This document shows, in pieces, positions 44,384 to 53,214 of a stretch of DNA of 64,000 bases. The notes below the pieces were generated by a model. The model was not told the origin of the DNA. It made no database searches and was given only the letters and a program-made list of their open reading frames with translations. Positions within the stretch are counted from its first letter, which is position 1. Every line of letters begins with the position of its first letter. Source of the DNA: Nostocoides sp. F2B08. Lineage in GTDB: Bacteria > Actinomycetota > Actinomycetes > Actinomycetales > Dermatophilaceae. The stretch covers positions 519,164 to 583,163 of the forward strand of contig NZ_WESE01000004.1 of NCBI RefSeq assembly GCF_009184895.1. Direction: 5' to 3'. The translations under genes were made by a program, and so were the position numbers.

Positions 44384-46459
44384 TCACGATCCGTGCAACG
44401 CGATCTGGGCGCGGGCCTGCTCGACGACGGCCTCGGGGGTGAAGCCGAACTTCGTGAGCAGCTCCTTGAGCGGCGCCGAGGCGCCGAAGGTCGACATGCC
44501 GATGACGGCCCCTTCGGAGCCGACGTAGCGCGCCCAGCCGAGCGTCGAGGCCTGCTCGACCGCGACCCGGGCCTTCACCGCGGGCGGCAGCACCGAGTCG
44601 CGGTACGGCTGGTCCTGCCGGTCGAAGATCTCCCACGACGGCATGGAGACGACCCGGGCGGCGACGCCCTCGGCCGTGAGCGTCTCGTAGGCAGAGACGG
44701 CGAGCGCGACCTCCGACCCGGTCGCGATGAGGATGACCTCCGGCGCGGCACCCGACTGGGGGTCGGCCAGGACATAGGCGCCGCGCGAGAGGCCCGCGGC
44801 CGACGCATACCGGCTGCGGTCCAGCGTGGGCAGCGGCTGGCGGGACAGGAACAGCGCGACCGGGTCGTGGCGGCGCGGCATGAGCCAGCGCCAGGCCTCG
44901 GCGACCTCGTTGGCGTCGGCCGGACGCAGGTCGACCAGGCCGGGCATGGCCCGCAGGGAGACGATCTGCTCGACCGGCTGATGGGTGGGGCCGTCCTCGC
45001 CGACGCCGATCGAGTCGTGCGTGAAGATGTGAACGACCGGCAGCTCCATGAGGGCGGACAGCCGGATCGCGCCACGCTGGAAGTCGGAGAAGATCAGGAA
45101 GCCGGCCTGGAACGGGCGGACCTTGCTCAGCGCGAGGCCGTTGGCGATGCAGCCGGCGGCGTGCTCGCGGACGCCGAAGTGCAGGTTGCGACCCGAGCGG
45201 TCCTGCGGTGAGAACGACCCGGCGTCGGGCCCGGTGATGGTGGTCTTGGTGGACGGAGCAAGGTCGGCGGCACCGCCGATGAGCCACGGGACGCGACCGG
45301 CGACGGCGTTCAGGACCTTACCCGAGGCCTCCCGGCCGGCGACGCCCTTGACGTCCGGCTCGAAGGCGGGGATGTCGGCGTCCCAGTCCTCCGGCAGCTC
45401 GCGGCGCTGCATGCGCTCGACCTGGTCGGCGAGGTCCGGGTACTCCTGGGCATAGGCCGCGAAGGCCGCCTCCCACTCCTCGCGCGCCGTGTGGCCGCGC
45501 GCACCGATGCCGTCGGCGAAGTGCTCGTAGACGTCCTCGGGGACGAGGAAGTCGCTGTCCTCGGGCCAGCCGTAGAACCGCTTGGCGCCGCGGATCTCGT
45601 CCGCCCCGAGCGGCTCGCCGTGGGCGCCGTGGGTGCCCTCCTTGGTCGGCGCACCATAGGCGATTCGGGAGTCGACGATGATCAGCGTCGGCCGGTTCTG
45701 CTCCGCCTTGAACGACGCGAACGCCCGGGCCAGCATCCGGCGGTCGTTGGCGTCGCCGACGCGGGTGACGTTCCAGCCGAGGGCGACGAACTTCGTCGCG
45801 ATGTCGTCCGAGAAGGCCAGTTCGGTGTCGCCCTCGATGGTGATCTCGTTGTTGTCGTAGACCCAGCAGAGGTTGGCCAGGCGCAGGTGTCCGGCCAGTG
45901 ACGCCGCCTCCTGGGCGACGCCCTCCATCATGTCGCCGTCGCCGCCGATGGCGTAGACGTCGTAGTCGAACAGCTCGTAGCCCGGACGGTTGTAGGTCGC
46001 GCCCTGCCAGAGGGAGGCCATCGCCATGCCGACGCTCGTCGCGAAGCCGGTGCCGAGCGGTCCGGTCGTCGCCTCGACACCGGCGGTCCAGCGGTACTCC
46101 GGGTGGCCAGGGGTCTTGGAATCGAGCTGCCGGAAGCTGCGCAGGTCGTCGAGGGACACCGACGGCTCGCCGAGCGTCTCGTACTCGGGGTTGACCGAGC
46201 GGACCCCGGTCAGGTGCAGCAGGGAGTACAGGAGCGTCGAGGCGTGACCGGCCGAGAGGACGAAGCGGTCGCGGTTGGGCCAGATCGGCGCCTGTGGGTC
46301 GAACCGGAGGAACTCCTGCCACAGCGTGTATGCGACGGGCGCCAACGCGACCGGCGTCCCGGGGTGTCCGGAGTCGGCAGCCTGGACCGCGTCCATGGCG
46401 AGGGTTCGGATCGTCGCCACCGCGCGGTCGGCGGGGTCGGGAATGGTCACGGACGTCAT
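44384..46459 (-). CDS. tkt: Transketolase
   Basis: A 691-residue transketolase. ThDP-binding GGDGDMMEG with [43 protein letters not shown] and [19 protein letters not shown] (pyrimidine domain) are all present. It transfers two-carbon units between pentose and hexose phosphates. AAGGGAGACTCC precedes the ATG. Upstream, between tkt and the divergent larE, lies a GTTGCC-N4-GTTGCC site. A housekeeping tkt-tal pair commonly has zwf, pgl or opcA beside it. Here the neighbours are sugar-acid genes, so this may be a dedicated or co-regulated copy. Confidence 0.94.
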   Translation of the reverse strand: MTSVTIPDPADRAVATIRTLAMDAVQAADSGHPGTPVALAPVAYTLWQEFLRFDPQAPIWPNRDRFVLSAGHASTLLYSLLHLTGVRSVNPEYETLGEPSVSLDDLRSFRQLDSKTPGHPEYRWTAGVEATTGPLGTGFATSVGMAMASLWQGATYNRPGYELFDYDVYAIGGDGDMMEGVAQEAASLAGHLRLANLCWVYDNNEITIEGDTELAFSDDIATKFVALGWNVTRVGDANDRRMLARAFASFKAEQNRPTLIIVDSRIAYGAPTKEGTHGAHGEPLGADEIRGAKRFYGWPEDSDFLVPEDVYEHFADGIGARGHTAREEWEAAFAAYAQEYPDLADQVERMQRRELPEDWDADIPAFEPDVKGVAGREASGKVLNAVAGRVPWLIGGAADLAPSTKTTITGPDAGSFSPQDRSGRNLHFGVREHAAGCIANGLALSKVRPFQAGFLIFSDFQRGAIRLSALMELPVVHIFTHDSIGVGEDGPTHQPVEQIVSLRAMPGLVDLRPADANEVAEAWRWLMPRRHDPVALFLSRQPLPTLDRSRYASAAGLSRGAYVLADPQSGAAPEVILIATGSEVALAVSAYETLTAEGVAARVVSMPSWEIFDRQDQPYRDSVLPPAVKARVAVEQASTLGWARYVGSEGAVIGMSTFGASAPLKELLTKFGFTPEAVVEQARAQIALHGS

Positions 46460-46543
46460 GGAGTCTCCCTTGTGCTGGGGTGGGTTCTGGCGGCATACGG
46501 GTTCGCGTCCAGCCTTGTCGAGCCGGGAGCCGACGGCTAAACG

Positions 46544-46559
46544 ATTGCCGCTTGTTGCC
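46544..46559. promoter_or_regulatory. Regulon motif copy between tkt and larE
   Basis: ATTGCC-GCTT-GTTGCC, ten bases start to start, in the 137-base divergent region between tkt and larE. It matches the sites upstream of gntK and between uxaC and the kinase-like gene except for the first base. Confidence 0.65.
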
Positions 46560-46596
46560 GTGGAGTGGCCGATCGCCTTGCCCCGAGGCAGGACCC

Positions 46597-47466
46597 ATGG
46601 GAGAGACTGGCCGGGTGGACAACGCGAGCCGTCGACCGGAGCCGCTCGAGCTGGCCGCCCGGGTCCAGGAGCGGATCCGGGACGTGGCCCGGCTCGGGGT
46701 GGCCTTCTCCGGTGGCGCCGACTCCTCGGTGCTGCTGGCCCTCGCCCTGCGCGAGCTCGGGCCGGACCGCGTCGTCGCTCTGCTCGGGGTCTCGCCGTCA
46801 CTCGCCGCCCGGGAGCGCAAGTCCGCGCACGAGGTGGCCCGCGCCCTCGGCGCTCGTCTCGTCGAGATCGAGACCCACGAAGGGGACGACGCGGACTACC
46901 GGCGCAACGGGCCGGACCGTTGCTTCTTCTGCAAGCAGGAGCTGTTCCGTCGCATCGACGACGAGGTCGCCGACCGCTTCGGCCTGACCGCGATCGCCTA
47001 CGGCGAGAACGCCGACGACGTGCTCCGCCCCGACCGTCCCGGGTCCGAGGCGGCGCGCCGACACGCAGTGCTCGCCCCGCTCGCCGACGCCGGGCTGACA
47101 AAGGCGGATGTTCGTGCGGTCGGCCGCGCCCTCGGGGTGCCCTCGGCCGACAAGCCGGCCGCGCCGTGCCTCGCCTCCCGCGTTCCGCACCTGCGCGAGG
47201 TCACGCCCGAGATCCTCGGCCAGATCGAGCGGGCCGAGGACGCCCTTCACGACCTCGGGTATGCCGTGCTCCGCGTCCGCCATCACGGCACCCTGGCGCG
47301 GGTCGAGCTGGGTGACGAGGAACTCGTCAGGGTTACGGGCAGTGACGACGAGCGTGAGGCCGTCGTGGTTGCCGTGCGCGCGGCCGGGTTCGAGGAGGTC
47401 GAGATCGACCCGCGCGGTCTGCGGTCCGGGGCGAACACGCTCGCCGCGCTTGAGGGGGCCCGGTGA
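46597..47466 (+). CDS. larE: LarE, ATP-dependent sacrificial sulfur transferase (nickel-pincer cofactor synthesis)
   Basis: A 289-residue PP-loop enzyme. SGGADSS at 38-44 binds ATP, RCFFCKQELF at 108-117, AYGENADD at 134-141, and C191 in KPAAPCLASRVP corresponds to the sacrificial cysteine (C176) of L. plantarum LarE. LarE adenylates a carboxylate of the biscarboxylated pyridinium mononucleotide and donates sulfur from that cysteine, twice per cofactor. ATG 46597 (GAGGCAGGA upstream) is preferred; GTG 46615 is possible. Its stop overlaps larB (GTGA). It diverges from tkt over a shared regulon motif. Confidence 0.92.
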   Translation: MGETGRVDNASRRPEPLELAARVQERIRDVARLGVAFSGGADSSVLLALALRELGPDRVVALLGVSPSLAARERKSAHEVARALGARLVEIETHEGDDADYRRNGPDRCFFCKQELFRRIDDEVADRFGLTAIAYGENADDVLRPDRPGSEAARRHAVLAPLADAGLTKADVRAVGRALGVPSADKPAAPCLASRVPHLREVTPEILGQIERAEDALHDLGYAVLRVRHHGTLARVELGDEELVRVTGSDDEREAVVVAVRAAGFEEVEIDPRGLRSGANTLAALEGAR

Positions 47467-48194
47467 GCGAGCAGTCAGCCGACCTGCCTGCGGGCGTCGA
47501 CACCCGGCACGGGATCGAGCTCGACCTCGGCCGTGGCGAGCGTCGGGGCTATCCCGAGGCGGTGTACTGCGAGGGCAAGACCGCCGACCAGGTGGGCCGC
47601 ATCGCGCGGCTCGTCGCCGAGGCCCACGACGAGTCCTGCGAGGGCACCGGATCTGGGGTCACGCTCTTCACCCGAGCCCGACCCGAGCATGCGGCGGCGA
47701 TCCTCGCGGAGCTGCCCGACGCATACCTCGACGAGCGGGCGCGCCTGCTGGCCTGGCCTCCGATGCCGCCCGAGCCGACCGGGGGTCTGGTCGTCGTCGC
47801 AGCCGCCGGCACGTCCGACCAGCCGGTCGCCCTGGAGGCTGCGCACACCGCTCGGTTCCTCGGCCGGGAGGTCGAGTCGGTCGACGACGTCGGCATCGCC
47901 GGAGTGCACCGCACGCTGGCCCGGGTCGACCTGCTGCGGTCAGCGGCGGCCATCGTCGTCGTTGCCGGGATGGACGGTGCACTGCCCGGGCTCATCGCCG
48001 GTCTGGTTCCCGCGCCGGTCGTCGCGGTTCCGACATCGGTCGGGTATGGGGCGGCGTTCGAGGGGATCGCCGCGCTGCTGACGATGCTCAACGCGTGCGC
48101 CCCTGGGGTGGCAGTCGTCAACATCGACAACGGCTACGGCGCCGGGCACATGGCCGCCCAGATCGCGCGCCACGCCCCTCCGCCGACGGGCTGA
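47463..48194 (+). CDS. larB: LarB, NaAD carboxylase/hydrolase (nickel-pincer cofactor synthesis)
   Basis: A 243-residue protein close to the length of L. plantarum LarB (246 aa). The N terminus carries YPEAVYCEGKTADQV. The C-terminal AIR-carboxylase (PurE)-like domain has VVAAAGTSDQPVALEA, GMDGALPGLIAGLVPAPVVAVPTSVGYG and LNACAPGVAVVNIDNGYGAG, including C212, which corresponds to the catalytic cysteine. LarB carboxylates nicotinic acid adenine dinucleotide and releases AMP, giving the dicarboxylated precursor for LarE. The GTG start overlaps larE, so larE-larB are co-translated. Confidence 0.93.
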   Translation: MSEQSADLPAGVDTRHGIELDLGRGERRGYPEAVYCEGKTADQVGRIARLVAEAHDESCEGTGSGVTLFTRARPEHAAAILAELPDAYLDERARLLAWPPMPPEPTGGLVVVAAAGTSDQPVALEAAHTARFLGREVESVDDVGIAGVHRTLARVDLLRSAAAIVVVAGMDGALPGLIAGLVPAPVVAVPTSVGYGAAFEGIAALLTMLNACAPGVAVVNIDNGYGAGHMAAQIARHAPPPTG

Positions 48195-48213
48195 AGCGCC
48201 GGGCGCAAGGCCG

Positions 48214-48242
48214 TTGTCGGCGCAGAGCAGCGGCAATAGACT
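48214..48242 (+). promoter_or_regulatory. Promoter of the first small zinc-ribbon gene
   Basis: TTGTCG (48214-48219) and TAGACT (48237-48242) are spaced 17 bases apart, 31 bases before the ATG at 48274. Confidence 0.6.
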
Positions 48243-48273
48243 TGAGGAACCCTGCACCACGTGGAGGTGGATC

Positions 48274-48432
48274 ATGGGTCGTCTCTTGTGCCTCATCGGC
48301 CGGCACCACTGGGTGCATCACGTCAACCGGGAGGCCAGCGGTCCGGGCGGGGGCTACGACCTGTGCTCGCGCTGCGGACGTGAGAAGAACGTGTACGAGC
48401 CCGGCAGAGGACCTGTCGGCGGAAGTGTGTGA
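48274..48432 (+). CDS. Small CxxC zinc-ribbon-like protein, copy 1
   Basis: A 52-residue protein: MGRLLCLIGRHHWVHHVNRE..., then YDLCSRCGREK with a CxxC metal knuckle, plus C6 and several histidines. It resembles short actinobacterial and phage proteins of the pattern M-R-x-L-x-C-x-x-G-x-H-x-W...C-x-R-C. A second, similar gene follows 82 bases later, each with its own promoter and a GGAGGTGGA ribosome site. It lies between larB and larC. The function is unknown. Confidence 0.7.
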   Translation: MGRLLCLIGRHHWVHHVNREASGPGGGYDLCSRCGREKNVYEPGRGPVGGSV

Positions 48433-48454
48433 TGCGCCGTTCGGCGCAGAGCCA

Positions 48455-48483
48455 TTGTGAGCGCAGGTCGGCGGTCCTAATCT
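48455..48483 (+). promoter_or_regulatory. Promoter of the second small zinc-ribbon gene
   Basis: TTGTGA (48455-48460) and TAATCT (48478-48483) are spaced 17 bases apart, the same spacing and distance to the ATG as in copy 1. Confidence 0.65.
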
Positions 48484-48514
48484 GGGAAGACTCTGCAACA
48501 CCCGGAGGTGGACC

Positions 48515-48679
48515 ATGCGTCGTCTCATGTGCCTGATCGGTATGCACCGCTGGCAGCATCACATCAACCGGGAGGCCAGCGGCAAGGACGGGGGCTACGA
48601 CCTCTGCGCGCGTTGCGGCCGCGAGAAGAACTCGTACGAGTCCGGCAACGGGTCGTTCAAGAGGCCGATGATCCTCTGA
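48515..48679 (+). CDS. Small CxxC zinc-ribbon-like protein, copy 2
   Basis: A 54-residue protein: MRRLMCLIGMHRWQHHINRE..., then YDLCARCGREKNSYE. It shares most residues and the NREASG...GGYDLC(S/A)RCGREKN block with copy 1, with a different C-terminal tail. The GGAGGTGGA ribosome site is identical in position. The two genes and their promoters form a tandem duplication of about 240 bases. It converges with larC, two bases apart. Confidence 0.7.
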   Translation: MRRLMCLIGMHRWQHHINREASGKDGGYDLCARCGREKNSYESGNGSFKRPMIL

Positions 48680-48681
48680 CG

Positions 48682-49944
48682 TCAGGCCGGCGTCCCGGGA
48701 CTGCGCTCGGCGCGAGCGTCGTCGGGCACCGGTGCTCCGGCGACAATGCCCCGCTCGGCTGCGGCCTGCACCGCTGACTCGAGCACGTCACGCACCGGGC
48801 GGTCGAGCCGAGTCGCGGCGGCGACTGCGTCGTCGAACTCGGCGACCACGCGCAGCACCATCCCGTCGCGGATTGCCAGCTTGACCTGGACGCCCTCGCC
48901 TTCGACGAACACGTCGACCCAAGCGCGCTCGAGGGCGATCCGGTCGACCCGCGTGACGCGGTAGCCGAGTGAGGACGTCTCCTCGAGCACGAACGAGCCA
49001 AGTCGTGCGGTGTCCTCCGGTCGGCAGAGAACATGGAGGACGTGGGCAGGGCGGCCCTTCTTCATGAGGGCGGGCACGAGCCAGGCGTCGAGCGCTCCAC
49101 CGTCGAGGAGTCGGGTCAGGACGGTCGGCCAGACACGCGGATCGAGATCGTCGACCGTGCAGGCGATCTCGTCGAGCATGCTCGCGCCGCCACTGTCCAC
49201 ATCCGACGCGGTCACCTCGAGGACGAGCGCGCGGACGACGTTGGCCCGGTCGGGCCGGTCTCGCGTCCCGGCACCCACACCGACGGCGACGAGCCGGCCG
49301 GTCGGGACATGGCCCTGGCGCTCCGCCAGTGTGACGGCAAGTGCCGCGCCGGTCGGGGTCGCGAGCTCTCCATCGCCACCGCTCGAGATCTCCCATCCGC
49401 GGAGGAGCTCGGTGACACCGGGCACGGGGACGGAGAGGACGCCGTGCGCCGCGCGGACGTGCCCGGAGCCGACGGCGATCGGGCTGACGACGACCTCGTC
49501 GATGTCGAGCATGGTGAGGGCTGCGCAGGCTCCGACGATGTCGGCGATCGAGTCCCAGCCGCCGACCTCGTGCAGGTGCACCGACTCCGGCGGCATGCCG
49601 TGGACGGCGCTCTCCGCCGCGACGATCCGGTCGAACACGCGCGACGCGAGCTCGCGGACCGCCTCCGGCAGCTCGTCGGAGTCGAGGACGCCGCGGATGC
49701 CGGCGACCGAGCGGTTCGGCACCGAGCCCTCGGCGGAGACGATGGCCCGCAGTCCGCGCAGGCCTGCTCGGGTCGTTCCCTCCCATGCGATCCGAACCTC
49801 CGGCGCGACTGCCCCGACCACCCTGGAGACCTCATCACGGTCGGCGCCCGCGTCGACGAGGGCAGCGAGCACCATGTCGCCGGCGATACCCGCCGAGGCG
49901 TCGAGCCACAGCACCCGGCGCGGACGAGTCATGTCCGCCAGCAT
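48682..49944 (-). CDS. larC: LarC, CTP-dependent nickel insertase (nickel-pincer cofactor synthesis)
   Basis: A 420-residue full-length LarC in one frame, without the programmed frameshift seen in L. plantarum larC1/larC2. The N-terminal VLWLDASAGIAGDMVLAALVDAGAD and HLHEVGGWDSIADIVGACAAL are conserved, as is the C-terminal ALMKKGRPAHVLHVLCRPEDTARL nickel-insertion domain. LarC uses CTP and Mn2+ to insert nickel and form the Ni-C bond. GGGAGG lies eight bases before ATG 49944; ATG 49932 is an in-frame alternative. With larE and larB it completes the set needed to activate LarA. Confidence 0.93.
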   Translation of the reverse strand: MLADMTRPRRVLWLDASAGIAGDMVLAALVDAGADRDEVSRVVGAVAPEVRIAWEGTTRAGLRGLRAIVSAEGSVPNRSVAGIRGVLDSDELPEAVRELASRVFDRIVAAESAVHGMPPESVHLHEVGGWDSIADIVGACAALTMLDIDEVVVSPIAVGSGHVRAAHGVLSVPVPGVTELLRGWEISSGGDGELATPTGAALAVTLAERQGHVPTGRLVAVGVGAGTRDRPDRANVVRALVLEVTASDVDSGGASMLDEIACTVDDLDPRVWPTVLTRLLDGGALDAWLVPALMKKGRPAHVLHVLCRPEDTARLGSFVLEETSSLGYRVTRVDRIALERAWVDVFVEGEGVQVKLAIRDGMVLRVVAEFDDAVAAATRLDRPVRDVLESAVQAAAERGIVAGAPVPDDARAERSPGTPA

Positions 49945-49996
49945 AGGTGTGGCCTCCCTTGGGCATCGGACGGCCTGAACGTCAAGTCCGTCGTCG

Positions 49997-51490
49997 TCAC
50001 GCGGACACCACTGACCGTTGTGTGTCCTCGCGATCCGCTGCCACGCGTGGCTGCGATCCGGGATCGTGTCGCGCCGGTGGTGGGTGGCTGGTGTAGGTGT
50101 GGCCGGTGGGGGTGGTCAGGGTGACGGCCCGCTCTCGATGGACGGAGCCACCGCCGCCGGTGAGGGTGGCGCCGCCGCCGGTGAAGGTGGTGTCGGTGGC
50201 GGCTGTCGTGGTGTCGGTGACCTCTGCGGTCCAGCCGGGTGCTTCTTTGGCGTGGTTGCACGCGGCGCACACGCCGCGGCCGTTGCGGTAGCTCGTGGGT
50301 CCGCCGGCCCGGTGCGGGACGGTGTGGTCGATGTGCCGGATCGGGGCCCCGCAGTACGGCGTCGCGCAGACCCGGTCGCGGTACTCGATGAGGCGCCGCA
50401 GCAGCCGCGGGAACGAGCGGCGTTTCGAGTCCAGCGCGACCAGGTGCCGCCCGTCCGCAGAGGTGTACAGCCGGCGCAGCCACACCCGACCCTGCTCGAA
50501 CCGCGCCCGCCGCACCTGCGGGTCACTGTCACCCACGTGCTCGTCGGAGTCCCCGTCGTCTTCGTCGTCGGTGTCGAGAAGGGAGAGGATCCAGCGGCGG
50601 GCGGTCTCGGCGGGGATCGGGCCGTACCCGGGCACCTGCGCCGGCTCCTCCCCGCCGCCGAGCAGGGCGGTGTCGGTGATGATCAGCTGCAGCTCGACCG
50701 GATGCTCGGCGCTGCTCACGCCGGTGACCCGCTCGACGAGGGTGTCGGCCATCACCTGACCCCGGGAGCGGCCGTCCCCTGACGCGGCGGCCGCCTTGGC
50801 TGCGGCATCCAACGCCGCGTACACCGCGACACCGTCCTCGACCGGGAGCAGCCCGGTCAGGTACGTCATCGTCTCCGGCGCGGGACGGCAGGTGACCCGC
50901 CGGTCCGCGCGGGCCTTGGCGGCCTTCCGGACGACGGCGTGCGGGTCGAGGCGGTACACCCGCTCCTTGGTCTCGGCCTCCACCCGCCCGTCCCCGAGCT
51001 CGGGCAGCCGCTCGGCGAGGCCGGCATCGACCTGACGGCGCTGCTCACTGTCGAGGATGCTGGTCTCTTTGGCGATGATGCCCGCCCGGTGCTCACTGGT
51101 CTCCCCCCGCGCCAAGGCCGCGAGGGTGTTCGGCAGGTCCTCGAGCAGTGCGCGGGCGGTGGCCAGCATCCGCCCACCCTTGTGTGGGGAGTTCCGCGTG
51201 GCCAGGGCCACCTGGGCGCCGACCCCCGAGCCCCGGTCCTTCGCTTTGACGCCGCGGCTGACCTGGTCGTCGAGCTGGGAGTCGGCGAAGGCGACCAGGT
51301 CGTGTGCTTGGGCCGCCGCAGCGGCCGCCTTCAACGCCTCGAGCATCCCGATCCGGTCGATCCGTGCCGGGTCGTCCCCGGCCGGCGACTCGGCTGCGAG
51401 CCGCCCGATGAACGCGGCGATGTCGGCCGTGGTCAACGCGGCGGCCGCAGGCTCGGGCGCGGTGGTGGTGTCGGTGGTGGTGGGGTTCAT
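49997..51490 (-). CDS. DUF222 / HNH endonuclease domain protein (13E12-repeat family)
   Basis: A 497-residue protein. An N-terminal DUF222 helical region (TADIAAFIGRLAAE...VALATRNSPHKGGRMLATARALLEDLPNTLAALARGETSEHRA) is followed by a C-terminal HNH nuclease: RDRVCATPYCGAPIRHIDHTVPHRAGGPTSYRNGRGVCAACNHAKEAPGW, with the zinc cysteines and the H-I-D-H and N...H residues. The family is highly repeated in actinobacterial genomes and its role is unclear. The Thr/Gly-rich tail after residue 430 is low-complexity. It interrupts the sugar-acid/lar gene block between larC and gnd. The upstream region holds two DnaA-box-like sequences. Confidence 0.88.
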   Translation of the reverse strand: MNPTTTDTTTAPEPAAAALTTADIAAFIGRLAAESPAGDDPARIDRIGMLEALKAAAAAAQAHDLVAFADSQLDDQVSRGVKAKDRGSGVGAQVALATRNSPHKGGRMLATARALLEDLPNTLAALARGETSEHRAGIIAKETSILDSEQRRQVDAGLAERLPELGDGRVEAETKERVYRLDPHAVVRKAAKARADRRVTCRPAPETMTYLTGLLPVEDGVAVYAALDAAAKAAAASGDGRSRGQVMADTLVERVTGVSSAEHPVELQLIITDTALLGGGEEPAQVPGYGPIPAETARRWILSLLDTDDEDDGDSDEHVGDSDPQVRRARFEQGRVWLRRLYTSADGRHLVALDSKRRSFPRLLRRLIEYRDRVCATPYCGAPIRHIDHTVPHRAGGPTSYRNGRGVCAACNHAKEAPGWTAEVTDTTTAATDTTFTGGGATLTGGGGSVHRERAVTLTTPTGHTYTSHPPPARHDPGSQPRVAADREDTQRSVVSA

Positions 51491-51540
51491 GTCGACAACG
51501 CTAGAGGGCACCACTGACAGCGCTACCCGAGTGAATCGGG

Positions 51541-51614
51541 TTATCCACAAACGCGATTCGCCGCGTCTGGCACCACACCGCGACACGCCGGACACCCCAC
51601 CCGGATGTGGACAA
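51541..51614. promoter_or_regulatory. Two DnaA-box-like sequences
   Basis: TTATCCACA at 51541-51549 (plus strand) and TGTGGACAA at 51606-51614 (the complement of TTGTCCACA). Both match actinobacterial DnaA-box consensus forms. They lie in the 232-base non-coding gap between the HNH gene start and the gnd stop. They could titrate DnaA or be part of the HNH-gene promoter. Confidence 0.5.
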
Positions 51615-51722
51615 CGCCACGGACGGCGCAGCGGTGGCCACCACCCCCGATAGCCACCGCCGAACCGTCCCTCGCGGGTTGGCGGGGCCGATCGGCAGCC
51701 CGAGCGACCGGACTGCAGACCG

Positions 51723-53156
51723 TCAGACACGAACCTCGGCACGGTCGGTCGACCAGTTCGTGTGGAACACGCCTTCGTCGTCGATCCGCTTGTAGGTGTG
51801 CGCGCCGAAGAAGTCGCGCAGCCCCTGCGTCAGGGCGGCGTTTCCACGCGGCGCCCGGACCAGGTCGTAGTAGCCGAGCGCACCGGCGAACCCGGGCACC
51901 GGCACCCCGGCCGTCACGGCCGCCGCCACGACCCGTCGCCAGGACCCCTGCGCGTCGGCGAGTCCGTCCCGCACCGAGGGAGCCTCGAGGAGGGTCACGA
52001 GACTGTTCGCCGCATACTCGCTGCGGATCCGCTCCAGGAGCCGGGCGCGGATGATGCAGCCGGCCCGCCAGATCCGGGCGACGGCGGCGATGTCGACGTC
52101 CCAGCCGTAGGCCTTCCCGGCCTGCCGGATGAGGTCCAGGCCCTGCGCATACGCGACGACCTTGGCCGACCACAGCGCCTGGCGGACGTCCTCGACGAAC
52201 GCGTCCCGGTCGGCGACCCCGATGACCGACGACGGGCCGGCCAGAGCCGCCTGCGCCGCACTGCGCAGCTCCGCGGAGGACGACGCCGCCCGCGCGAAGA
52301 CCGCCTCGGCGATGGCGTTCGCGGGCACGCCGAGCTCGAGCGCGGACTGGACCGTCCACGTCCCGGTGCCCTTCATGCCGGCGGCGTCCTTGATGACGTC
52401 GACCAGCGGGTTGCCGGTGCGCGCGTCGACCTGACGCAGCACGTCCGCCGTGATCTCGATGAGGTACGAATCCAGGTCGCCGGTGTTCCATCCGGCGAAC
52501 ACGTCGGCTGCCTCGACCGCGGACAACCCGATGGCCTTGAGCAGCTCGTAGGCCTCGCCGATGAACTGCATGTCGGCGTACTCGATGCCGTTGTGCACCA
52601 TCTTCACGAAGTGGCCCGCGCCGTCGGGACCGATGTATGCGCAGCACGGCTCCCCGTCGACCGTCGCCGAGATGCGCTCGAGGATCGGGCCGAGCGCCGC
52701 ATACGACTCGGGTGATCCACCCGGCATGATCGACGGCCCCTCCAGCGCGCCCACCTCGCCGCCCGAGATGCCGGCGCCGACGAAATGCAGACCCTCGGCG
52801 CTCAGCCGCTGCTCGCGGCGGCGGGTGTCCTCGAAGTGCGAGTTGCCTCCGTCGACGATGATGTCGCCCTCCTCGAGGAAGGGCTTGAGGCTGTCGATCG
52901 TGAAGTCGGTGGCCGCGCCGGCCTGGACCATGAGGATGATCCGGCGGGGCCGCTCGAGCGAGGCGACGAAGGACTCGACGTCCTCGGCGGGCACGAACTC
53001 GCCCTCCTCGCCGTAGAGCCGCATGACCGCCTCGGTCTTGGCGGGGGTGCGGTTGAACAGCGCGACGCGGTATCCGTTGCGGGCGATGTTGCGGGCCAGG
53101 TTGCTGCCCATGACGGCCATTCCGACGACGCCGACATCGGCCAGTCGCTCGTTCAT
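51723..53156 (-). CDS. gnd: 6-phosphogluconate dehydrogenase, decarboxylating
   Basis: A 477-residue dehydrogenase, near the usual long form (E. coli 468 aa). N-terminal Rossmann motif VGVVGMAVMGSNLARNIARNG, NRTPAKTEA (NADP-type), DGGNSHFEDTRRRE, GAGISGGEVGALEGPSIMPGG, catalytic K and N in GAGHFVKMVHNGIEYADMQ, and GWNTGDLDSYLIEIT are conserved. It oxidises 6-phosphogluconate to ribulose-5-phosphate and CO2 with NADP+. It follows larA by 58 bases in the same direction and is the last gene of the kinase-like/transporter/larA/gnd operon. Its neighbours strongly suggest a catabolic copy for sugar acids. Confidence 0.93.
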   Translation of the reverse strand: MNERLADVGVVGMAVMGSNLARNIARNGYRVALFNRTPAKTEAVMRLYGEEGEFVPAEDVESFVASLERPRRIILMVQAGAATDFTIDSLKPFLEEGDIIVDGGNSHFEDTRRREQRLSAEGLHFVGAGISGGEVGALEGPSIMPGGSPESYAALGPILERISATVDGEPCCAYIGPDGAGHFVKMVHNGIEYADMQFIGEAYELLKAIGLSAVEAADVFAGWNTGDLDSYLIEITADVLRQVDARTGNPLVDVIKDAAGMKGTGTWTVQSALELGVPANAIAEAVFARAASSSAELRSAAQAALAGPSSVIGVADRDAFVEDVRQALWSAKVVAYAQGLDLIRQAGKAYGWDVDIAAVARIWRAGCIIRARLLERIRSEYAANSLVTLLEAPSVRDGLADAQGSWRRVVAAAVTAGVPVPGFAGALGYYDLVRAPRGNAALTQGLRDFFGAHTYKRIDDEGVFHTNWSTDRAEVRV

Positions 53157-53214
53157 GGTGGTTCTCTCTTCCTGAGGTGGTCGGGCGGTCTCGCCCGGAT
53201 TCGGTGGTCTGGTG

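Noticed and set aside
48214..48777. Longer overlapping open frames around the two small zinc-ribbon genes
   Set aside because: The conserved ribosome sites and the shared protein block place the real starts at 48274 and 48515; the longer frames run through the promoters.
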